Positions 15,570 through 20,475 of a stretch of DNA of 20,475 bases are shown piece by piece; within the stretch, counting starts at the first letter, position 1; each line of letters begins with the position of its first letter. Origin of the DNA: an uncultured Veillonella sp. Lineage in GTDB: Bacteria; Bacillota; Negativicutes; Veillonellales; Veillonellaceae. The position numbers were made by a program, and so were the translations under genes. The notes under the pieces were generated by a model. It was not told the DNA's origin, did no database searches, and worked only from the letters and a program-made list of their open reading frames with translations. The stretch covers positions 1-20,475 of the forward strand of contig CAAFUD010000179.1 in assembly GCA_900766125.1 (NCBI GenBank), read 5' to 3'.

Positions 15570-16448
15570 ATGATGAAAGATATAAATTTACAGGAATTTT
15601 GCAAAGAATTACATATTTATGAATTTGGGATTGCCCCTTGGCCTCTACCTGAAAATGCAAAATCCATTTTGTACGAAACTAATCCCTGTCCATTTACAGC
15701 TGCAGATGTGGAGGAACGACTACTAGGAACAACTGAGTTCACACCTAAAAGTGCTATTGTCTGTCTCTTTCCATACTACGTAAAACATAACGGTCCATCT
15801 AATCTGTCCCGCTATACATGGGGCACAGATTATCACCTGGTCATTAATGAATATTTAGAAAAACTTATTGAAAAATTACAAAAAATGAATACTTCAGCTC
15901 AATTTTCTATACATTGTGACACCTCTCCCTTGGCAGACCGTTACATGGCATACTTAGCGGGCCTTGGCTTTTATGGCAAAAACAATTGTTTTATCAGCCC
16001 TAAATGGGGATCCTACGTAGTAATAGGAACGATATTAACCACCTTAGAATTTGAGCCGAACACACCACTTGAACAATCTTGCATGGGTTGTAATCGCTGT
16101 ATCACAGCATGTCTAGGGCAATGTTTAGGCAACCATGAGTTTAAATACGATACATGTAAAAGCTATTTAACTCAGAAAAAAGGAGATTTAACGACTGAAG
16201 AAAAACAAATCATTGCTAAGACTCCTCTTGTATTCGGCTGTGATGTATGCCAAGACGTATGTCCGCACAACAAAAACATTCCTACAACACCAATCCCCGA
16301 ATTCCAAAAAATCGAACCACACATCGATATTAATGAACTAGAAATGCTTACAAACAAAGAGTTCAAAGCTAAATACGGGCACCGAGCATTCTCGTGGCGT
16401 GGGAAGAAAATATTAATGAGGAATCAAGAAATTATCGAAGAAAAATAG
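15570..16448 (+). CDS. queG: Epoxyqueuosine reductase QueG (short form)
   Basis: 292 residues. It catalyses the last step of queuosine synthesis in tRNA, reducing epoxyqueuosine with a cobalamin and two 4Fe-4S clusters. Visible are the catalytic region CDTSPLADRYMAYLAGLGF (Asp 117 or 123), GKNNCFISPKWGSYV, cluster ligands CMGCNRCITAC (171-181), Cys196, and CDVCQDVCPHNK (224-235), ending with SWRGKKILMRN. The C-terminal HEAT-repeat domain of longer QueG proteins is missing, so this is a short form. ATGs at 15570 and 15573 are both possible; neither has a clear Shine-Dalgarno. The frame is open upstream to about 15432 without ATG, GTG or TTG. Divergent from the hydroxylase operon. Its need for cobalamin gives a loose link to cbiZ. 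Confidence 0.93.
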   Translation: MMKDINLQEFCKELHIYEFGIAPWPLPENAKSILYETNPCPFTAADVEERLLGTTEFTPKSAIVCLFPYYVKHNGPSNLSRYTWGTDYHLVINEYLEKLIEKLQKMNTSAQFSIHCDTSPLADRYMAYLAGLGFYGKNNCFISPKWGSYVVIGTILTTLEFEPNTPLEQSCMGCNRCITACLGQCLGNHEFKYDTCKSYLTQKKGDLTTEEKQIIAKTPLVFGCDVCQDVCPHNKNIPTTPIPEFQKIEPHIDINELEMLTNKEFKAKYGHRAFSWRGKKILMRNQEIIEEK

Positions 16449-16481
16449 ATATTATAATTTGTTATGCTTTATAATATCTTT
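16448..16481 (+). terminator. Probable weak terminator of queG
   Basis: A perfect 10-bp AT-rich stem, GATATTATAA (16448-16457) with TTATAATATC (16469-16478), has an 11-base loop and is followed by TTTG. It begins on the last base of the stop codon. Low GC and a short T run make it a weak terminator. Confidence 0.4.
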
Positions 16482-16497
16482 GTAAGCTTTACAGGCT

Positions 16498-16526
16498 TTG
16501 ACATCTGTTTAGCAAAAACTTATAAT
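16498..16526 (+). promoter_or_regulatory. Perfect-consensus sigma70 promoter driving a candidate small RNA
   Basis: TTGACA (16498-16503), exactly 17 bases, then TATAAT (16521-16526). Both hexamers are perfect. Transcription is predicted near 16533. No plus-strand protein gene lies between here and cbiZ at 19270, and minus-strand genes begin to fill the space at 16678. Confidence 0.85.
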
Positions 16527-16532
16527 AATATA

Positions 16533-16633
16533 ACAGAGATAGCTAGATGCCTAGGAACGTCCAGCTCATCTCTAAAACTTTATTTGAGATGTAAAATGGC
16601 TGTGACGTCTATTAAGATGTTATGGCTATTTTT
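16533..16633 (+). ncRNA. Candidate small RNA of about 100 nt (unrecognised family)
   Basis: The transcript predicted from the perfect promoter has three parts. A long 5' hairpin spans 16535-16573 (AGAGAT/ATCTCT, AGCT/AGCT, GATG/CGTC, one single-base bulge, loop CCTAGGAA). An A/U-rich spacer covers about 16574-16595. A 15-bp terminator stem with several G-U pairs (16596-16610 with 16615-16629) is followed by TTTTT. The 3' arm of the first hairpin can instead pair with GAGATG at 16586-16591, so two folds compete. I do not recognise it as 6S, SRP, tmRNA or RNase P RNA, all of which are longer or have motifs absent here. A 15-codon ORF (16547-16594) lies inside but lacks a good ribosome site. Expression and function are inference. 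Confidence 0.65.
16596..16633 (+). terminator. Intrinsic terminator of the candidate small RNA
   Basis: ATGGCTGTGACGTCT (16596-16610) pairs along its whole length with 16615-16629 if G-U pairs are allowed, around the loop ATTA, and is followed by a run of five T. Because many pairs are G-U, the stem is strong only as plus-strand RNA, which fixes the direction. Confidence 0.7.
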
Positions 16634-16640
16634 ATAGAAT

Positions 16641-16673
16641 AAAAAGAGACGACCATCCGTCGTCTCTTTTTTA
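16641..16673 (-). terminator. Terminator of the yfbR operon (bidirectional)
   Basis: A perfect 13-bp stem, AAAAAGAGACGAC (16641-16653) with 16659-16671, has the loop CATCC and A/T tracts on both sides. It lies five bases after the yfbR stop on the minus strand and would also stop plus-strand read-through from the small RNA. Confidence 0.85.
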
Positions 16674-16677
16674 ATCA

Positions 16678-17268
16678 TTATTTGATTTCGTAATAATTTA
16701 ACTCATCTAAGCTCTTACCAAGAGCCGGCATATAGGTTTCAAGGAACATATCTACCTCAGGCATGTTGAGTGCTTTCAGTTTAGCCAAAATGGAGTCATG
16801 TGCTTCTTTAAACTCATCATTCCCTGCCTTGAGTTCGTTTACACATTTCATATAGGCCGAAATTGTATCTGCCGCCTTAACGATAGGCCACTCAGGATTA
16901 TCCTCTGCATCTACTATGAAAGGCTTATAAACAGCTTGTAATCGTTCTGGCAAGGTAGATAACATTTTCTCTTGTGCTAATGTTTCAACTTCACCATACA
17001 GTTCACGAAGTTTTGGATCAAAATATTTAATCGGTGTTGGCATGTCGCCTGTGAAGATTTCACTCACCTCATGGTACATGGCAATAACAGCCACCTTATT
17101 AATATCTACATTGCCACCGAAATATTCGTTCTTCAGAGCTGCTAAATTGTGAGCTACCATAGCTACTTCGAGGCTATGTTCTTGAATATTTTCAGTTTCT
17201 GTATTGCGCATGAGGCTCCATCGATTGATAAAGCGCATGCGTTTTAAAAATGCAAAAAATGAACTCAT
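16678..17268 (-). CDS. yfbR: YfbR-like HD-domain 5'-deoxynucleotidase
   Basis: About 196 residues, close to E. coli YfbR in length and order of motifs: FINRWSLMRNTETENIQEHS (His31), MYHEVSEIFTGDMPTPIKY (66-82 region) and KAADTISAYMKC (Asp134). YfbR removes phosphate from dCMP, dUMP and other 5'-deoxynucleoside monophosphates. The canonical His-Asp pair that names the HD fold is His66-Glu67 here; the other metal ligands are kept. The ATG at 17266-17268 is used because GGGGG lies just before it; the frame extends upstream to a TTG at 17286. It starts 26 bases after the carboxypeptidase gene, so probably the same operon. Confidence 0.9.
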   Translation of the reverse strand: MSSFFAFLKRMRFINRWSLMRNTETENIQEHSLEVAMVAHNLAALKNEYFGGNVDINKVAVIAMYHEVSEIFTGDMPTPIKYFDPKLRELYGEVETLAQEKMLSTLPERLQAVYKPFIVDAEDNPEWPIVKAADTISAYMKCVNELKAGNDEFKEAHDSILAKLKALNMPEVDMFLETYMPALGKSLDELNYYEIK

Positions 17269-17294
17269 ATAACCCCCATTACACAATAGTTCTC

Positions 17295-18152
17295 CTAAAT
17301 AACTCCACGAAGTTTAAAACCGTAATCAAGGAATTGTACTGCTTCATCCCAACGGTTATCATCGTTAAGCATAACTACAATCATAGTATGACCATTACGG
17401 GTAGCCGATGCAATCAAGCATTCCCCTGCAGCATTCGTAAAGCCAGTTTTTAAACCATTAGCACCGGGATATTTATTGCGAATGAAATGGTTTGTAGTGC
17501 GAATTGTTTCTGGCGTACGGTTTTGATAAGGCACCTTATAATAATCATTGGCTACTTTATCTCGGAACATTTGGTATTTCATACCATACGCTGCAATCAT
17601 CGCCAAGTCACGAGCCGTAGAGTGATGGCCCATTTGTGTCAAACCATGAGGATTTAAAAACACACTATTTTTTGCCCCTGCTTTTGCAGCAACGCGATTC
17701 ATGTCCTTTGCAAAGTTCTCTACAGAGCCACTTACATTTTCTGCTACTACAACGGCCGCATCATTACCGCTGGCAACCATCATGCCTTCAAGAACGCCTT
17801 CCAAGGTAATTTGATCTCCGACACGAACCCCCAGATTGGATTCCTCCATACTAGTGGCATAACTACTAATAGTCGCCAGTTCATCAAGTTGTGTACCTTT
17901 GAGTTCTAGAGCTGTTAACAAGGTAACCATTTTCGTAGTGCTCGCAGGATGCATCCACTTATCAGGATTCTTTGCAAATAGGATTTCTTTTGTATCCGCA
18001 TCAATGAGAACAACTGCCTCACCTATCGTAGATGGCGGCGCAATATACGCCGCATGAGAAACACTAGTACCAAAAATAATAGCGCCTATAAAGGCTATCA
18101 TCAAAATAAGTCGTTTCAAAAGTATATTTACATTAGTTGTTAAAGATATCAT
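17295..18152 (-). CDS. dacF: D-alanyl-D-alanine carboxypeptidase (DacF-like, S11 family)
   Basis: 285 residues. A signal peptide or membrane anchor (LILMIAFIGAIIFGT, cleavage likely after SHAA, about residue 35) precedes a penicillin-binding peptidase domain with all three active motifs: STTK (71-74), SGN (128-130) and KTG (235-237). It trims the terminal D-Ala from peptidoglycan pentapeptides in the periplasm. It lacks the C-terminal PBP5_C domain and amphipathic membrane anchor of longer DacA/DacF proteins and ends soon after the KTG domain, so it may be soluble in the periplasm. The start has AAGTGAG upstream. It lies 24 bases after the mscS-like gene. Confidence 0.92.
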   Translation of the reverse strand: MISLTTNVNILLKRLILMIAFIGAIIFGTSVSHAAYIAPPSTIGEAVVLIDADTKEILFAKNPDKWMHPASTTKMVTLLTALELKGTQLDELATISSYATSMEESNLGVRVGDQITLEGVLEGMMVASGNDAAVVVAENVSGSVENFAKDMNRVAAKAGAKNSVFLNPHGLTQMGHHSTARDLAMIAAYGMKYQMFRDKVANDYYKVPYQNRTPETIRTTNHFIRNKYPGANGLKTGFTNAAGECLIASATRNGHTMIVVMLNDDNRWDEAVQFLDYGFKLRGVI

Positions 18153-18176
18153 TTATCTCACTTTCTACATTACATA

Positions 18177-19106
18177 TTAACTTTCAGGGGTATCATCAAT
18201 GGCAACATCCGTTCCACTTGCCTTTTTCTTAGTTCCCTTAATTTCACCAGTAGAGTTATCTACATTTTGAAGATATACAACACGTTGAGGATATGGAATG
18301 TCGATACCATATTTATCGAACGCATCTTTTACATCAGACATAATTCCATATTGCACATCTAAGAAGTCTTTCGACTTAACGCGTGCATAGGCAGCAATGC
18401 GTACAGAGTTATCGCCAAATTCAGAAATACCAATTTCCATATTTTTAGGATTGAGTACACGTTTATCAGCAGCAAAAATATTTTTTAAAATTTTAATTGC
18501 TTCATGATGATTATTGTTATAACCAATATCAAAGACGAACGGGATAACCCTTTCGTGGGTATAAGCAATATTAGTTATGGCTTGGGAGGTAAGGATAGAG
18601 TTTGGTATATACACATTTTTTTGATCTTTAGTAGTGATAATAGTATACATAAATTGAATAGACTTAACACTACCTACAGTATCTCCAACTTGAATAACAT
18701 GACCTGCTCTAAAAGGCTTAAATATAAGAATTAATAAGCCTGATGCCAAGTTAGATAAGTTGTTTTGTAAGGCCAAACCAATACCTAAACCAAAGGCACC
18801 AAAGGCAGCAACAAAGGATGTAGTAGGAACACCAATTTGATTTAAGCAAATCAATATTAGACCTACTAGCAATGCATAATTGATGATCTGCGTAATAAAG
18901 CTCATCGCAGCAGAGTCATAAGAGGCCTTAGTCATAATGCGGACAGCAAAGGTTTTCACCCATTTAATAGCATAACGACCTACCCAAAATATAATAAGAG
19001 CTAATAATATATTGCCTGCTTGAGAAAAGAACCAATCTCGAAATTGAATCAATACATTTGCATCTTTAAACAGTAATTCAGAAGCCCTATTTAAAAGCTC
19101 ACTCAT
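18177..19106 (-). CDS. mscS: MscS-family small-conductance mechanosensitive channel
   Basis: About 309 residues. Three membrane segments are predicted: ILLALIIFWVGRYAIKW (33-49), INYALLVGLILICL (75-88) and the pore-lining helix 98-120, in which Gly/Ala spacing (AAFGAFGLGIGLALQNNLS) matches MscS TM3. The beta domain follows (FRAGHVIQVGDTVGSV, IPNSILTSQAITN). The C-terminal tail is charged. The channel releases osmolytes on hypo-osmotic shock. The start at 19106 (MSELLNRA) was chosen for its GGAGG; the frame is open to 19172. First gene of an operon with dacF and yfbR. Osmotic function also fits the c-di-AMP locus, but the genes are distant. Confidence 0.93.
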   Translation of the reverse strand: MSELLNRASELLFKDANVLIQFRDWFFSQAGNILLALIIFWVGRYAIKWVKTFAVRIMTKASYDSAAMSFITQIINYALLVGLILICLNQIGVPTTSFVAAFGAFGLGIGLALQNNLSNLASGLLILIFKPFRAGHVIQVGDTVGSVKSIQFMYTIITTKDQKNVYIPNSILTSQAITNIAYTHERVIPFVFDIGYNNNHHEAIKILKNIFAADKRVLNPKNMEIGISEFGDNSVRIAAYARVKSKDFLDVQYGIMSDVKDAFDKYGIDIPYPQRVVYLQNVDNSTGEIKGTKKKASGTDVAIDDTPES

Positions 19107-19168
19107 ACTAACCTCCATGAATAAAATATAACGCTCATTCGGTAGAATCGGAAATATATTCGAAATAA

Positions 19169-19195
19169 ACATATGTGTTATAATCTAACATATGT
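19169..19195. promoter_or_regulatory. Promoter and palindromic operator-like site between mscS and cbiZ
   Basis: Two copies of the self-complementary ACATATGT (19169-19176 and 19188-19195), centres 19 bases apart, flank TGTTATAAT (19176-19184), an extended -10 in the plus direction towards cbiZ. TGTTA/TAACA add to an overall imperfect palindrome. A dimeric repressor or activator site is inferred. Both genes start within about 90 bases. Confidence 0.45.
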
Positions 19196-19269
19196 ATTTT
19201 ACAATAATTTAGTAAAACTATTATATCCTTATATTATATATATAACAATCTAAATCTAGGGAGACTTAC

Positions 19270-20046
19270 ATGTTCAACAATCCATATGAAGCACCACAAG
19301 AGCTTGCAACAGGAGGTCATGTAACGCAAGAATCAAATTCCGTTACAGTACACTTTGACGACATCCATTATTCCTTATCTAGTGGTCAACTCAATGGTGG
19401 GTATCACCATACGTTAGCTGTACGAAATCAACAATTAACTTATCAGATTGAAACAGAAAAAGATTTACCTGGTGGATCTGTAGCAAATTATTTAGCCCAA
19501 GAATTCGAGCATATCGATACACCTGTTCATTTTAGTACAGCACTGCTCACCTCTGCTACAATGAACCTTCACGCATACGCCAAGGTCGAGGAACACGATA
19601 CGATTGTGGAGACCATCGTTACTGCAGGCTATGAAAAAACGGCCCATCGTGCAGGAACAGGCTATTGTTACGAGGAGCGAGATGGCAGTTTCATAGTACC
19701 TGGTACCATCAACATTCTTGTCTTTACAAACAAGGCCTTAACAGATAGTGCTATGGTGAAAGCCATCATGACAATTACAGAGGCTAAAACAGCAGCCCTT
19801 CAAGATTGGGGTGTTGAAAGTGTACGACTTTATCCATTTATCAATGAGGATATCCCTGATGCAATAACAAAAGAGCGCAAGACTTCTGCAACAGGCACCT
19901 CTACAGATGGTGTGATTCTCACCATCGATACAAATGGCGATGTATTAACAGATGCAGGCTCCTTCTCCCTATTCGGGGATACATTAGCTAAGGCTGTTTA
20001 TATAGGTATACAACGAGCCTTAGAAAATGCTATTGGCGCCGAATAA
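19270..20046 (+). CDS. cbiZ: Adenosylcobinamide amidohydrolase CbiZ
   Basis: 258 residues. CbiZ cleaves the aminopropanol side chain of adenosylcobinamide to give adenosylcobyric acid, letting the cell salvage incomplete corrinoids. Family features are LNGGYHHTLAVRNQ, LPGGSVANYL, TSATMNLHAYA, GTINILVFTNKALTDSAMVK, TITEAKTAALQDWGV and ATGTSTDGVI; the ending LFGDTLAKAVYIGIQRAL is also typical. Start ATG at 19270 with AGGGAGA upstream. Monocistronic, divergent from mscS. The leader from the candidate promoter is only about 80 bases and shows no cobalamin riboswitch. Cobalamin-using enzymes in the window are limited to QueG. Confidence 0.92.
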   Translation: MFNNPYEAPQELATGGHVTQESNSVTVHFDDIHYSLSSGQLNGGYHHTLAVRNQQLTYQIETEKDLPGGSVANYLAQEFEHIDTPVHFSTALLTSATMNLHAYAKVEEHDTIVETIVTAGYEKTAHRAGTGYCYEERDGSFIVPGTINILVFTNKALTDSAMVKAIMTITEAKTAALQDWGVESVRLYPFINEDIPDAITKERKTSATGTSTDGVILTIDTNGDVLTDAGSFSLFGDTLAKAVYIGIQRALENAIGAE

Positions 20047-20051
20047 ACACA

Positions 20052-20090
20052 CACATCCTAGGCGAAATAAAAACCGCACATCCTAGGCGA
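20052..20090. repeat. Direct repeat of 14 bp after cbiZ
   Basis: CACATCCTAGGCGA occurs at 20052-20065 and again at 20077-20090, a 25-base period. The second copy forms the 5' arm of the hairpin at 20072-20105; the first could pair with the same 3' arm as an alternative. Confidence 0.6.
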
Positions 20091-20105
20091 TCGGGATGTG
20101 CGGTT
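20067..20105 (-). terminator. Intrinsic terminator, minus direction, of the asparaginase gene
   Basis: A perfect 12-bp GC-rich stem, AACCGCACATCC (20072-20083) with 20094-20105, is followed on the minus strand by TTTTTATTT. On the plus strand no T tract follows. It faces the asparaginase gene that ends at 20204. Confidence 0.7.
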
Positions 20106-20160
20106 CATTGCATATAAAACTGTTACACACAGTATAATATTTGAAAATGAATATCAAATT

Positions 20161-20193
20161 AAGATTTGAGAGTTTTTCTCAAATCTTTTTTTT
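20161..20193 (+). terminator. Intrinsic terminator, plus direction, of cbiZ
   Basis: A perfect 11-bp stem, AAGATTTGAGA (20161-20171) with TCTCAAATCTT (20177-20187), has the loop GTTTT and is followed by a run of T to 20193. It lies 115 bases after cbiZ and just beyond the stop of the convergent asparaginase gene. Confidence 0.8.
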
Positions 20194-20203
20194 ATTTTTC
20201 TAA

Positions 20204-20475
20204 TTAATACTCATAGAAGAACTGTTGTAACTTTTTAAGGTTTTTAGTTTTAGTAAGGCCAAGCATCAATAAAATACGAGCTTTTTGTGGACTCAATGTA
20301 TCACTTACAAGATAGCTTGCTAGTGCATCTTGTGGTACGGCAGACACCATGCCACTTCCCGTACGAGAGGCCCGTACAGTTGGGAATACTGTATTTTGTG
20401 TTATTTGACGTACATTTTGAGGGATTGTTCCATGCCCTAACCCTGTCAAAATGAGCCCATCAGGGTTAGTCGCCA
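20204..20475 (-). CDS. L-asparaginase, C-terminal part
   Basis: About 90 C-terminal residues; the gene continues beyond the right edge. Visible are NPDGLILTGLGHGTIPQ, VFPTVRASRTGSGMV (the conserved VRxSRxGxG segment) and LSPQKARILLMLGLTKTK with the FFYEY end, all typical of bacterial asparaginases of the AnsA/AnsB family. It hydrolyses asparagine to aspartate and ammonia. Whether it is the periplasmic type cannot be told because the N-terminus is missing. Stop codon at 20204-20206; convergent with cbiZ. Confidence 0.92.
   Translation of the reverse strand, partial: ATNPDGLILTGLGHGTIPQNVRQITQNTVFPTVRASRTGSGMVSAVPQDALASYLVSDTLSPQKARILLMLGLTKTKNLKKLQQFFYEY

Noticed and set aside
16533..16633. 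Known housekeeping RNA (6S, SRP, tmRNA, RNase P)
   Set aside because: The transcript is too short for 6S, tmRNA or RNase P, and the SRP GGAA/AGCAGG core is absent.
16596..16637. 13-codon ORF (MAVTSIKM...) as a type I toxin
   Set aside because: It coincides with the terminator stem and ends after the T tract, so most transcripts would not include its stop codon.

Overview
The window looks like a chromosomal segment of a low-GC diderm Firmicute, most probably Veillonella or a close relative (Negativicutes). This is inferred from gene content: a Veillonella-type three-subunit xanthine dehydrogenase with selenium-hydroxylase accessory genes, a glmS ribozyme, a Firmicute-type c-di-AMP locus, and a secreted beta-helix protein with no sortase signal. 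No phage, IS element, CRISPR array, tRNA or rRNA was seen. Most genes are on the minus strand.

Layout, left to right. At 1-476 (minus) lie the 5' end of glmS, a self-cleaving glmS ribozyme in its leader, and a promoter. At 632-2137 (plus) is a secreted proline-rich/beta-helix protein with a terminator. At 2266-2961 (minus) is an aspartate/glutamate racemase-like gene that seems to start at ATT. A gap at 2962-3275 holds two nested hairpin elements. Next come glmM, a COG2509 FAD-dependent oxidoreductase, cdaR and cdaA (3276-8402, minus). The cdaA-cdaR-glmM axis links c-di-AMP synthesis to amino-sugar synthesis, and glmS supplies the GlcN-6-P that GlmM isomerises.

From 15418 down to 8533 (minus) runs a tight eight-gene operon for a molybdenum hydroxylase: FAD, 2Fe-2S and molybdopterin subunits, then YqeC, a MocA-like nucleotidyltransferase, YqeB, an XdhC-type Rossmann protein and a separate XdhC N-terminal-domain protein. 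YqeB and YqeC mark the selenium-dependent molybdenum hydroxylase system, so the enzyme probably carries a labile selenium ligand and works in purine catabolism.

At 15570-16448 (plus) is queG, followed by a previously unannotated candidate small RNA (about 16533-16633). It has a perfect sigma70 promoter (TTGACA, 17 bp, TATAAT), a long 5' hairpin and its own intrinsic terminator; it is the strongest candidate for something new here. A minus-strand operon follows (mscS-like channel, D,D-carboxypeptidase, YfbR-like 5'-nucleotidase with His-Glu in place of His-Asp). Divergent from it is cbiZ (plus, 19270-20046), for cobinamide salvage. The window ends in the 3' part of an L-asparaginase gene (minus), with terminators between the two convergent genes.
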